NCBI GenBank assembly: GCA_002869885.2
Contig: NEWR02000009.1
Span: 473,707-537,706, forward strand
DNA: 64,000 nt
Source: Nitrospira sp. CG24C
GTDB taxonomy: Bacteria > Nitrospirota > Nitrospiria > Nitrospirales > Nitrospiraceae
Reading direction: 5' to 3'
Positions 24,855-33,167 of the stretch are shown here, piece by piece. The translations under genes were made by a program, and so were the position numbers. Below the pieces are notes generated by a model. That model had not been told where the DNA came from. It did no database searches and was given only the letters and a program-made list of their open reading frames with translations. How positions within the stretch are numbered: position 1 is the first letter of the stretch; each line of letters opens with the position of its first letter.

Positions 24855-26804
24855 TTAGCTCCCCTGTTCATCCCCATGCGGCAGATGATCGGACGATGCG
24901 GCCAGGGCAAACCTCTCTCGTGAGGAAGCCGGTGTCTTCCCGATGAGCTCCTTCACGCTCTGATAGATGCCTTCCGCCGTCAACCCGTATCGTTCGCGCA
25001 GGAAGTCCTGCGGTCCTTGCTCGATGTACCGATCCGGCAACCCCAGGATCTTCGTCGTCACATCCGTCACACCGGCATCGGACAGGGCTTCGAGAACGGC
25101 TGAGCCGAACCCGCCCATTTTGCAACCTTCTTCGACCGTGACCACGTATCGGACGCGCTTCGCCACCTCGACAATCAAGTCTTGATCCAGCGGCTTCACG
25201 AAACGCGCATTCACCACCGCTGTGGAAACACCTTCGTCCTCAAGCCGTTTCGCCGCCGTCACCGCATGAGCGACCGGCACACCGATGGCCACGATTGCCA
25301 CCTCCGTGCCATCGCGCAGCAACTCGCCCTTCCCGATCGGCAAGGCCTTCGGTTCCGGATCCATCGTGACGCCCAGAGTCTGTCCGCGCGGATACCGCAC
25401 CGAGGCAGGCCCCTCATACTGGATGCAGGTTTTCATCATGTGCTGCAATTCATTTTCATCTTTCGGCGCCATGACGACCATGTTCGGCACATGCCGCAGA
25501 AACGCATAATCGAATGCGCCATGGTGTGTCGTCCCGTCTTCCGCCACCAGCCCGCCGCGATCGATGCAGAACGTCACCGGCAGATTTTGCGTGGCGACAT
25601 CGTGGACCACCTGGTCGTACGCGCGCTGCAAAAATGTGGCATACATCGCCACCACCGGGCGGAGGCCCTGCGTGGCAAGACCAGCGGCGAATGTCACTGC
25701 GTGCTGTTCGGCAATCCCCACGTCGTAGAGCCGGTTTGGAAATTCTTTCTCGAAAATATTGAGGCCGGTCCCTTCGCACATCGCAGCCGTAATCGCGACG
25801 ATCCGCTTGTCCTTTCGGGCCAGCTTGACCAACGATTCGATGGCGATCTGGGTATAGGATGGCCTTGCCGCTTTCTTTGCCGGCGCCCCGGTTTCTCTGA
25901 CAAAAGGCGGGCAGGCATGGAACCATACCGGATTCTTCACCGCAGGCTCATAACCCAGCCCTTTTTTCGTAATGACATGGAGCAACACCGGCCCCTTCAT
26001 CTTCAACATGTTTTCCAGGGTCGGCAGCAGGTGCTCGAAGTTATGTCCTTCAATCGGCCCCGCATACCTGAACCCCAGCTCTTCAAACAGCAGCCCGGGA
26101 AGGATCGCGCCCTTGGCCAACTCTTCAGCCCGGCGAGCCAGCTTCTGCATGTCCGGTCCGATATGGGGGATTTTCCCCAGCAGTTGCCCTGTTTCCTCCC
26201 GCATCTTGGCATAAAACTCACCGGTGAAGGTCCGGTTCAAATAAGAGGAGATGGCGCCGACGTTTTTCGAGATAGACATTTGGTTGTCATTCAGGATGAC
26301 CAGGAAATCTTTCCCCTGCCCTCCGGCATGGTGCAGGCCCTCCAGCGTCATACCGGCGGTCATGGCGCCGTCGCCGACGATACACACGACCTTGTGTTGC
26401 TGTTTCAACTGCTCACGCGCCTCGACCATGCCGTAGGCTGCGGATACGCCGGTTCCTGCATGGCCGGCATTGAACGTATCGTATTCACTTTCCTCACGCT
26501 TGCAAAAGCCGCTCATCCCTCCATACTGCCGGAGCGTGTGGAATCCCTCGCGACGCCCGGTCAACAGCTTATGCACGTAGGCCTGATTGCTGGTGTCCCA
26601 CACGATCTTATCTTTGGGGGTATCGAGCAGATAGTGCAATGCAACCGTTAATTCGACCACCCCGAGGTTGGACGCGAGGTGCCCTCCAACGTTGGATACC
26701 ACGCCGATAATCTGTTCCCGCAGTTCCTGGCATAAGGCAGGAAACTGCGTCGGTGATAACCGTTTCAGATCCGCCGGGCTTTGTATGGTCTTCAAAATCG
26801 ACAT
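24855..26804 (-). CDS. dxs: 1-deoxy-D-xylulose-5-phosphate synthase
   Basis: A 649-residue thiamine-diphosphate enzyme that condenses pyruvate and glyceraldehyde 3-phosphate in the first step of the MEP pathway. The ThDP/Mg motif is GDGAMTAGMTLEGLHHAG, and the pyrimidine-domain motif DRGGLVAEDGTTHHG follows near residue 425. A full C-terminal transketolase domain is present. Its length is about 20 residues over the E. coli enzyme because of a variable C-terminus. It supplies precursors for the hopanoid and quinone genes elsewhere in this window. Confidence 0.96.
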   Translation of the reverse strand: MSILKTIQSPADLKRLSPTQFPALCQELREQIIGVVSNVGGHLASNLGVVELTVALHYLLDTPKDKIVWDTSNQAYVHKLLTGRREGFHTLRQYGGMSGFCKREESEYDTFNAGHAGTGVSAAYGMVEAREQLKQQHKVVCIVGDGAMTAGMTLEGLHHAGGQGKDFLVILNDNQMSISKNVGAISSYLNRTFTGEFYAKMREETGQLLGKIPHIGPDMQKLARRAEELAKGAILPGLLFEELGFRYAGPIEGHNFEHLLPTLENMLKMKGPVLLHVITKKGLGYEPAVKNPVWFHACPPFVRETGAPAKKAARPSYTQIAIESLVKLARKDKRIVAITAAMCEGTGLNIFEKEFPNRLYDVGIAEQHAVTFAAGLATQGLRPVVAMYATFLQRAYDQVVHDVATQNLPVTFCIDRGGLVAEDGTTHHGAFDYAFLRHVPNMVVMAPKDENELQHMMKTCIQYEGPASVRYPRGQTLGVTMDPEPKALPIGKGELLRDGTEVAIVAIGVPVAHAVTAAKRLEDEGVSTAVVNARFVKPLDQDLIVEVAKRVRYVVTVEEGCKMGGFGSAVLEALSDAGVTDVTTKILGLPDRYIEQGPQDFLRERYGLTAEGIYQSVKELIGKTPASSRERFALAASSDHLPHGDEQGS

Positions 26805-26984
26805 GGCAGATGCTCCTTTGTTACGTCAATGCGCAAGCCTGGACAACGAGCTGGGTTCAGATTCAGATTAGTACGGATGAAGCAGTGTAACAGCTTGGAC
26901 GCTCGCACGCGTGAGTTTCACATGGGAGTCCCATGTTGTCAAGGGGTTAGCCAGGTTGAGCACCTTCCTACTGCTCCCCATGCA

Positions 26985-27986
26985 TCATGACTCAAATCGA
27001 TAGGTCAACAATGTCGAGACCGTGATGTCTGCTGCGCTTCCGGTAATGAAGTCGAGATTCTCGACTGCGTAGCCTTGCCACAAGAGGTGTTGCGTGAGGC
27101 GGTAGCTGAATCCCGCCACCGACTCCGTCACACCCCTGTCCAGTACTCGCGTGCCTACACCGCGAAATGGTGTGGAGTAATAATCGAACTGCGCCGTCAA
27201 GGAAAAATTCTCCGACCACAGATATTCTACGGCAATAAGGCCGGAGACTGTCGGATGGAGAGCAAGCCCTGCGACGCGACCGGTCGGAATGACGCCGTTG
27301 AGGTTAGCATAGACCATCCAACGTCCGGCGAATCCTTTTTCAGCCGCCAATCCGAAGCCCATGTCCGGGTTGCCACTCCCATAGAAATGCCCTGCATTCC
27401 CAGTGGGAAGCTTGAGCGCGGTACGAATTGATACCGCCGGCATCGATGCAGTTTCCAGCAACAGTTGATACTTGCTCGTCACGGTGCTATCGCCCAATCC
27501 CACGACCCCCTCGCGTCCGCTCGCAATCGTGCGACCTCCGCGCGAGATATTGAACACATAGTCCACCTCGTCCAATCCATCGCGAGCCGGCGCCAAGCCG
27601 GTTGTCGCCCGTTCAACGACTTTGATGGCTCCTTCCATGAACCCGCGGGAGCGATAGAGCACTGGAACTTCCACGGAGAGCTCCCATCGCTCCGCCACCC
27701 CATACCGAAGAAACACACCGGAGCGTAGGGTCTCAAACTTCATCGTCGCAGCGGCCTGTGAATTTTGATCGTTGAAAACGCTAGCGGTTTCCGCAAGTTC
27801 AACTCGAAAGTCCACTACGCCCTGCTTCAGCACAGCAGCACGATCGCCCGGCATGCTCAGGACCAGCTGCTGTATGGGCTGGAAGTTTCTGACAGGAAAC
27901 GGACCGAATCCATCCGCCAAAACCAGTGAAGGGGAAAGCGAAAAGAAGACGAGAAATGCGGCGAGAACGAACCGGTACACCCTCAT
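26985..27986 (-). CDS. DUF3187-like outer-membrane beta-barrel protein
   Basis: A 333-residue protein with a signal peptide (cleavage near VLADG) and the start FGPFPVRNFQPIQQLVLSMPG, which resembles the DUF3187 family. The rest alternates hydrophobic and polar residues as beta strands do. It ends in the aromatic-rich strand TVSTLLTYRFES typical of outer-membrane barrels, though its last residue is Ser rather than Phe. No function is known for the family. It is downstream of the shc-mla gene run but separated by 265 bases holding a CGAACTTC repeat, so it may be transcribed separately. Confidence 0.65.
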   Translation of the reverse strand: MRVYRFVLAAFLVFFSLSPSLVLADGFGPFPVRNFQPIQQLVLSMPGDRAAVLKQGVVDFRVELAETASVFNDQNSQAAATMKFETLRSGVFLRYGVAERWELSVEVPVLYRSRGFMEGAIKVVERATTGLAPARDGLDEVDYVFNISRGGRTIASGREGVVGLGDSTVTSKYQLLLETASMPAVSIRTALKLPTGNAGHFYGSGNPDMGFGLAAEKGFAGRWMVYANLNGVIPTGRVAGLALHPTVSGLIAVEYLWSENFSLTAQFDYYSTPFRGVGTRVLDRGVTESVAGFSYRLTQHLLWQGYAVENLDFITGSAADITVSTLLTYRFES

Positions 27987-28079
27987 GCTCCTGCGAGCCC
28001 TATCCCAAACATATTCATGAGTGCTTCTACTTTAATCGCCAATGTCTGACTCAAGCGAGACGAGCGAGAAAAGGGCGAC

Positions 28080-28140
28080 ACGAAGTTCGAAGTTCCGGGT
28101 TCGAAGTTCCGAAAACCTCGAACTTCGGACCTCGAACCCT
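28080..28140. repeat. CGAAGTTC inverted-arm element (class C)
   Basis: Words CGAAGTTC on the left face CGAACTTCGGACCTCGAACC on the right across a short centre. The right arm recurs at 18855-18877 and the pattern recurs at 61410-61464. It lies between the DUF3187-like and BamA-like genes. Confidence 0.8.
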
Positions 28141-28251
28141 CATCCCTCTCCCACCTCACGCAAGTCGCGCTTATCGCACGCCGCTCCGCCATTGTACAAC
28201 CAACCGACATAAAACCCTGCGGGCGACCATAATCACCCATCGGTATGGGGT

Positions 28252-29463
28252 TCAGTAAGGGAAGTCGAGCCCCGCAAAGATCGCGCCCCCTTCCTTACTG
28301 TAGCCGTAGTCGACCCGTCCGACGACATTGGGCCGAACGATTCCACGGAATCCAATACCCGGAGTCATACGGTAATTATTAAAGGTCACGTCCTTGTAGT
28401 CGTTGAAGACCTGCCCGGTATCCAAAAATGGCGCGATTTCGAAATCCGCCGTCGTCCCCGCAATCTTCGTTCGAATCAGATGAATGCGCTGTTCGATACT
28501 CAGCGCGACGAGATTTTTGTCAATAAAGCGATCGACACCGTAGCCCCGCAGATTGTTCTGCCCCCCCAATGAGCTTTGCTCAAAAAATGGGACTTGAGTC
28601 CCGATCGTCGCTTGAATGTTCGCCCGCACGATGAGAATCGCGCGCTTCGATTCGCTGGGAAACAGCTTCTTCACCTCAAGTTCATAGCGGGAAAATATGG
28701 GGTGCTCGCCGTTGCGGAGGTTCTGGTTCACTTCCGCATAGGCCGTTACGGCCATCCCATCGGTCGGCGAGATGAGGTTGTTCCGCGTATCGTAATAGAA
28801 CGTCGCGCGGTGCCCGATGATGAGCGATTCTCCCTGGACGCCGTCAACGCCGGCGAATCGCTCGCCCGTAAATGGAAGATCCGTTGCGCCCCTCTGCAGA
28901 CTCACTTGACGAACTCGCTGGCCGACGGCAATTTGGGTGACTTCGTTCGCGTAGACTCCGAACCGCCAATTCATCCGGGCTTCACGTCCGGTGTAATTCG
29001 TTTGATCCGACTCCGATGTCGCTTGCCCTAAACCGAAAAACCTGGACGTAGCATTTTTGAAAAATGACGCGCCGAAGTTCAACGAGTAGCGTCCTTGACT
29101 GAATGCCGGATCGGCATAACTGAATTGCAGTCTGCGCTCGATCTCTTCCGTGTAGGATCCGATGAAGCGAATTTCACGCCCCCCCGGCTCGTATCGAAAC
29201 AGATTGAGCGAGCCGCGCGTCCCAACGATGGAATTGTGGACGACCATCGGGGCGACGATGTATTTGAGCTCTCCATCGGAGTTCGTGCCCAGAATCGGAA
29301 CGATCAACCCGACTTCATTCCCATCGTTCTTGCTGGTGGACACGGCAGGAATCGGAAAATATTCGACGCCGGCCCCCGCACGCTCCGGCAGCGAGATGAC
29401 ACTCGCTACAAGAAACACGAGGGCAACTGCGATGAGGCCACGCAGGCGTATCATAGAATTCAT
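28252..29463 (-). CDS. BamA/TamA-type outer-membrane barrel without POTRA domains
   Basis: A 403-residue protein with a signal peptide and no obvious POTRA repeats, so it is mostly a 16-strand-type barrel. Family hallmarks include YYDTRNNLISPTDGMAV, SSLGGQNNLRGYGVDRF (the RGY motif is close to the VRGF lid-lock of Omp85 proteins) and the final strand YGYSKEGGAIFAGLDFPY. It starts nine bases after mlaC. As part of the hopanoid-Mla operon it may provide the outer-membrane end of a lipid path, which is an inference from context. Confidence 0.78.
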   Translation of the reverse strand: MNSMIRLRGLIAVALVFLVASVISLPERAGAGVEYFPIPAVSTSKNDGNEVGLIVPILGTNSDGELKYIVAPMVVHNSIVGTRGSLNLFRYEPGGREIRFIGSYTEEIERRLQFSYADPAFSQGRYSLNFGASFFKNATSRFFGLGQATSESDQTNYTGREARMNWRFGVYANEVTQIAVGQRVRQVSLQRGATDLPFTGERFAGVDGVQGESLIIGHRATFYYDTRNNLISPTDGMAVTAYAEVNQNLRNGEHPIFSRYELEVKKLFPSESKRAILIVRANIQATIGTQVPFFEQSSLGGQNNLRGYGVDRFIDKNLVALSIEQRIHLIRTKIAGTTADFEIAPFLDTGQVFNDYKDVTFNNYRMTPGIGFRGIVRPNVVGRVDYGYSKEGGAIFAGLDFPY

Positions 29464-29471
29464 GGAAGGAA

Positions 29472-30125
29472 TTATGGAGCGTTCGTCTTATCGGATTTCT
29501 TCCGAAGCTGATCTACCAAGTCGGCGAAGGTGGAAGAACGGAGAATCTTCGAAAACTGCCCCCGGTAATTGTTCACTAAGCTGACACCGTCCACCACCAC
29601 GTCATACACTCGCCAGTCAGCTCCCTTGTTGAGTAAGCGATAGTCGAGCGGAATCTCGACCTTACCGGTCAACACCTTGGTCCGGACTTCGGCATAGTCC
29701 TTCTCCGTGCGTTCATTGATATACTGCACCCCTTCACCGGAATAGGATTCGATCTTATCGGCGTAGGAATTGATCAAGAGCTTCCTGAACAATGCGACAA
29801 ATTCTTCTTTGTCTTTGTCAGTCAGCTCATTCCAGGGAGCCCCCAGCGCCCGTCTCGACATTTCCTGATAGTCGAACCGATCCCCGACAACCTGTTCCAA
29901 TCGCCGTCGGCGTTCCTCAGCTTTCCCCGGTTGTTTGAGATCCTTGTCCTTGACGATCTTCAGCGTTTCGTCGATGGTGCTTCTCATGGCCTCAGTCGCC
30001 TCACCCGCCACTGCCGGCTGGACGGCAACCCCGCCAAGCAGCAACAGCAGACAGACTACCCCGCTTGCGAGCCTCCCCCAACTCCATCTCTTCGCCAATG
30101 CTGCCGCAGATCCCTCGATCTCCAT
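29472..30125 (-). CDS. mlaC: MlaC/HpnM-type periplasmic lipid-binding protein
   Basis: A 217-residue exported protein of the Ttg2D/MlaC family, which ferries phospholipids across the periplasm. A signal peptide of about 40 residues precedes ATEAMRSTIDETLKIVKD. The core FDYQEMSRRALG and VQYINERTEKDYAEVRTKV follows the family pattern. Members found in hopanoid clusters are called HpnM, and since shc and hpnG are in the same gene run, either name could apply. A 110-base gap upstream holds a 9-bp-period repeat. Confidence 0.88.
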   Translation of the reverse strand: MEIEGSAAALAKRWSWGRLASGVVCLLLLLGGVAVQPAVAGEATEAMRSTIDETLKIVKDKDLKQPGKAEERRRRLEQVVGDRFDYQEMSRRALGAPWNELTDKDKEEFVALFRKLLINSYADKIESYSGEGVQYINERTEKDYAEVRTKVLTGKVEIPLDYRLLNKGADWRVYDVVVDGVSLVNNYRGQFSKILRSSTFADLVDQLRKKSDKTNAP

Positions 30126-30149
30126 GTATCCTCCATCTGTCTCAAGACG

Positions 30150-30230
30150 TTATTTGGTTGAATGAAACTAACCAGATGAACAAAACCAACCAAATAAACA
30201 AAACAAACCAAATGAACCAGACAAACCAGC
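30150..30230. repeat. 9-bp-period element between mlaD and mlaC (class A, copy 6)
   Basis: The long right arm has seven AAC-led 9-mers in register (30169-30230). The left arm is only about 15 bases. It lies inside the mla gene run. Confidence 0.88.
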
Positions 30231-30234
30231 TAGC

Positions 30235-30678
30235 TCATTTCACTTTCCCATGTACATACTGGCTCACCAACTCCTCAAGATCGAGGCCGGATTCGGTATC
30301 GCGTATCGTATCACCCGGCTTGAGCGGATCGCCTCCTCCTCCCGGAGACAGAGCCAAGAACTTCTCTCCAATGATGCCTCGCGTCTTGATGGAGGCAAAG
30401 GTGTCCGTATAGAGCTTGACGCTGTTGTTGACCGCAAGTTTCACCTTCGCACGATCCTCGATGAGCGTAATCCCCCGGACCCTGCCGACTTCGACGCCGG
30501 CGATTTCGATTGTCGAGCCAGGCTTGAGCCCTGAGGCGCTATTGAACTGCGCCTCGACTTCGTAGACCGCCCCACCGATTATCTCGAGCTTTCCGAGCTT
30601 GATCGACAGATAGGCGAGACACACCATGCCGATGAGCACGAACACGCCGACTACCATCTCCAACTTGGTTTTTTCCAT
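30235..30678 (-). CDS. mlaD: MlaD (MCE-domain) lipid transporter subunit
   Basis: A 147-residue protein with one N-terminal helix (MVVGVFVLIGMVCLAYLSI) and a single MCE domain (YEVEAQFNSASGLKPGSTIEIAGVEVG). In the Mla system, hexameric MlaD sits on the MlaFE core and passes lipids to MlaC. The length matches family members. Its ATG is 20 bases after mlaF, and no ribosome-site peculiarity is seen. Confidence 0.92.
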   Translation of the reverse strand: MEKTKLEMVVGVFVLIGMVCLAYLSIKLGKLEIIGGAVYEVEAQFNSASGLKPGSTIEIAGVEVGRVRGITLIEDRAKVKLAVNNSVKLYTDTFASIKTRGIIGEKFLALSPGGGGDPLKPGDTIRDTESGLDLEELVSQYVHGKVK

Positions 30679-30698
30679 CCTTGCTACTCCCCTCTCAC

Positions 30699-31454
30699 CT
30701 AGCCGACGAGTGATCCAGGCAGCGCCACAGTCCCACCGACTGAAATGAATTCTTGAATCTCCGGATCGGTGGTCCGCTGAAATTCAGCGGACGTGGCCAT
30801 CAAAGCAATCTTGCCTTTCCGAAGCATCGCGACCCAATCGGAAATCCCGAAGATCTCCGGAATTTCATGGCTGACCATGATTGCCGTAAAGCCGAACCGC
30901 CGGTGCATCTTGACGATCAAATCGTGAATCGATTTCGCCATCAACGGATCCAACCCTGTCGTCGGCTCATCGAAGAGGATAATCTCCGGCTCCATGACCA
31001 ATGCGCGCGCCAATCCAGCCCGCTTTCGCATACCACCGCTTAACTCAGCAGGAAACTTATGCCCCATCCCTTCCAACCCGACTTCTTGCAGCTTCTCCTC
31101 GACCCGCCGCCCTACCTCCGGGCCCTTCATGCGCAACTTCTCCCGCAGTGGAAATGCCACATTCTCAAAGACCGAGAGCGAGTCGAACAACGCGGCGCCC
31201 TGAAAGAGCATCGCGAACCGTTTCCGCACATCGTTCAGAGGCGTCCCCGACAGCCGGGAGATCTCCACATCGCCGACCCACACCTCGCCACGATCCGGCT
31301 GCATGAGCCCGATCATGTGCTTGAGAAGCACGCTCTTTCCCGATCCACTGCCACCGATAATAGTCGTAAGCTTGCCGACAGGAATCGAGAGATCGACGCC
31401 CTGCAGCACCGGCTGCCCGCCCAACTTCTTTTCGACACCGACCATCTTGATCAT
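30699..31454 (-). CDS. mlaF: MlaF ATP-binding subunit
   Basis: A 251-residue ABC ATPase powering Mla lipid transport. It has Walker A (GGSGSGKSVLLKH), Q-loop (MLFQGAALFDSLSVFENV), signature LSGGMRKRAGLARAL, Walker B (EIILFDEPTTGLDP) and the switch His (MVSHE). I chose the ATG at 31454. A start 84 bases farther upstream would translate part of the inverted repeat that fills the gap to mlaE, giving residues unlike the family. Confidence 0.93.
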   Translation of the reverse strand: MIKMVGVEKKLGGQPVLQGVDLSIPVGKLTTIIGGSGSGKSVLLKHMIGLMQPDRGEVWVGDVEISRLSGTPLNDVRKRFAMLFQGAALFDSLSVFENVAFPLREKLRMKGPEVGRRVEEKLQEVGLEGMGHKFPAELSGGMRKRAGLARALVMEPEIILFDEPTTGLDPLMAKSIHDLIVKMHRRFGFTAIMVSHEIPEIFGISDWVAMLRKGKIALMATSAEFQRTTDPEIQEFISVGGTVALPGSLVG

Positions 31455-31464
31455 CTGCGACAAG

Positions 31465-31563
31465 AACCATGGTTGATGGTAAATGGTTGATGGTGGCGAC
31501 GGAACAAGTTCCCCGTCGGATTCGAACCCATTAACCATTGACCGTTAACCATTGACCATCTCC
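31465..31563. repeat. AACCATTGACC-word inverted-arm element in mlaE-mlaF gap (class E)
   Basis: Left arm ATGGTTGATGGTAAATGG (within 31465-31496) and right arm TTAACCATTGACCGTTAACC (within 31531-31563) are largely complementary. It fills the 108 bases between mlaE and mlaF and could form a stem in the operon mRNA. Confidence 0.8.
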
Positions 31564-32333
31564 TAGAGCAGCAGCGACGTCAAAATATAATCCCCTACGA
31601 GGATGAGCACCGACGACAAGACCACCGCCTCTGTCGTTGCGCTCCCGAGCCCCTCGGCGCTCTGCCTCGTGTAGAACCCTTTATAGCAGCAGACCCAGCT
31701 GATGATCAGCCCAAAGCTGATCGACTTGAGAATGCCACCATAGACATCTTTCCATTCCACGGCCGATTGGACCGAGTTCCAATAGGCCCCTTCGCTCACT
31801 CCCAACAAATCCACTCCGACGAGGGAGCCGCCATAGATACCGACCACATCGAATATCGCCACGAGCAACGGCACCCCGATCACGGCAGCCACCAATTTTG
31901 GCGCAATCAGATATTGCATCGGATTGATCGCCATGGTATCGAGCGCATCGATCTGTTCCGTAATCCGCATGATGCCAATCTCGGCTGTCATCGCGGATCC
32001 GGCCCGTGCGGTCACCATCAATGCCGCCAACACCGGCCCCAGTTCCCGAATCATGCTCAACGCCACTGCAGAGCCCAGCAACCCCTCCGACCCGAATTTC
32101 CGCAGGCTGTAATAGCCTTGCAGCGCCAGCACCATCCCCGTAAACCCCGCGGTGAGTACGACGACAAATGTGGACCGATACCCGATAAAGTGGATCTGTT
32201 TCATGATTTGATGGAATCGAAGCGGAGGCCGCGCCAGCCAGGCAAACGCCGACAGCACAAACAAGAGCATGCGGCCCATCTCCCCTACGCGAGTGACGGC
32301 CCATGCACCTAGTCGCTCAATCACGTTCGTCAT
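31563..32333 (-). CDS. mlaE: MlaE permease
   Basis: A 256-residue inner-membrane permease with five to six hydrophobic helices. The conserved ExG-like cytoplasmic segment is present (TARAGSAMTAEIGIMRITEQIDALDTM), which contacts the ATPase. Together with mlaF, mlaD and mlaC this makes a complete Mla core. It begins three bases after hpnG, which strongly suggests transcription and perhaps translation coupled to the hopanoid genes. Confidence 0.93.
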   Translation of the reverse strand: MTNVIERLGAWAVTRVGEMGRMLLFVLSAFAWLARPPLRFHQIMKQIHFIGYRSTFVVVLTAGFTGMVLALQGYYSLRKFGSEGLLGSAVALSMIRELGPVLAALMVTARAGSAMTAEIGIMRITEQIDALDTMAINPMQYLIAPKLVAAVIGVPLLVAIFDVVGIYGGSLVGVDLLGVSEGAYWNSVQSAVEWKDVYGGILKSISFGLIISWVCCYKGFYTRQSAEGLGSATTEAVVLSSVLILVGDYILTSLLL

Positions 32334-32336
32334 TGA

Positions 32337-33167
32337 TTACCTGGACGGTCGAAGAGATTTTCTGTCTGTCTCCGCATAGCGCTGAAACCATTCTGTCAGT
32401 CGGTCCGCTGCCACCCGGCTCTGTTTTCGTAGCCGATTCAGCCCCGCGAGACAGGACGGACGGACGATGATCGCCTGCATCCCTTTAATCCAGCCAGTGG
32501 GCCTGAGAAACAGATTGAAGTCAAGAGGGAGATCTTCATCCACCAGATCGGAGACCGTCCGCACGATCGCCATCGGCAGGCCTCGCTCCTGAGCCACCGC
32601 CGCCACCGCTGCACTTTCCATATCGAGTCCCGTCGCCTCAGTCGCGCGTTGCAACCGGCGCTTTTCTTCGGCCTGCCACACCACAGTCCCCGAGGACACG
32701 ACTGTTCCTGTCCTCACGACCATCCCTGCATCCCGTGCCACGGTAAGAATGCCGTCCCGTACAGCCCCGTCGCAGAGCACACGATTGTCCCCCATCGTCC
32801 AGGCTCCCTCACCATGCACAGAAGACACCGCCGTGCCGACGATGAGATCTCCCACTTGAGCCGGAACAAGCGCGCAGGCAAAACCTGTGGACATGACCAG
32901 CGACATCGCCTGTGCGCTCAGCACCTTCCCTGCCACAGCGCCGGCCGCAAGGGGACCGACGCCGGTTTGGATAAGCCAGTACGTACGATCCCCCTGCTGT
33001 CCAATGTGACAGCGAACTCCGGCAATGGTCGTCACACGATCCGCCGCAAGGGCGCGCCGAACGGCCTGGAGCTCCCAGCGAGTCGCGGCAAAAATGGCGA
33101 TGGGGTTTCCCGAAGATCCTGAGGGAGGGTATCCCGCGCCAATGGATGACGCCGGAGAACTGTTCAA
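32337..33167 (-). CDS. hpnG: hopanoid-associated nucleoside phosphorylase HpnG
   Basis: A 276-residue protein of the purine nucleoside phosphorylase/hydrolase superfamily. The motif GLDMESAAVAAVAQERGLP marks the substrate-binding Met-Glu, and VRTVSDLVDEDLP holds the catalytic acidic region. HpnG releases adenine from adenosyl hopane made by HpnH. The start is TTG, overlapping the shc stop as TTGA (33164-33167), so translation is coupled. About 18 unconserved residues precede NPIAIFAATRWEL, where the fold begins. Confidence 0.88.
   Translation of the reverse strand: MNSSPASSIGAGYPPSGSSGNPIAIFAATRWELQAVRRALAADRVTTIAGVRCHIGQQGDRTYWLIQTGVGPLAAGAVAGKVLSAQAMSLVMSTGFACALVPAQVGDLIVGTAVSSVHGEGAWTMGDNRVLCDGAVRDGILTVARDAGMVVRTGTVVSSGTVVWQAEEKRRLQRATEATGLDMESAAVAAVAQERGLPMAIVRTVSDLVDEDLPLDFNLFLRPTGWIKGMQAIIVRPSCLAGLNRLRKQSRVAADRLTEWFQRYAETDRKSLRPSR

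Noticed and set aside
25182-26651. 489-codon open frame on the plus strand
   Set aside because: It lies exactly antisense to dxs, whose motifs are complete; the opposite frame is Arg/His/Gln-rich and is a by-product of GC-biased codons.
30065-30412. Apparent protein with NQMNKTNQINKTNQMNQ repeats
   Set aside because: It is translation of the 9-bp-period element, which has period three times three; similar strings appear at every class A copy in different frames and on both strands.
32649-33122. 157-codon plus-strand frame
   Set aside because: Antisense to hpnG with no recognisable motif.
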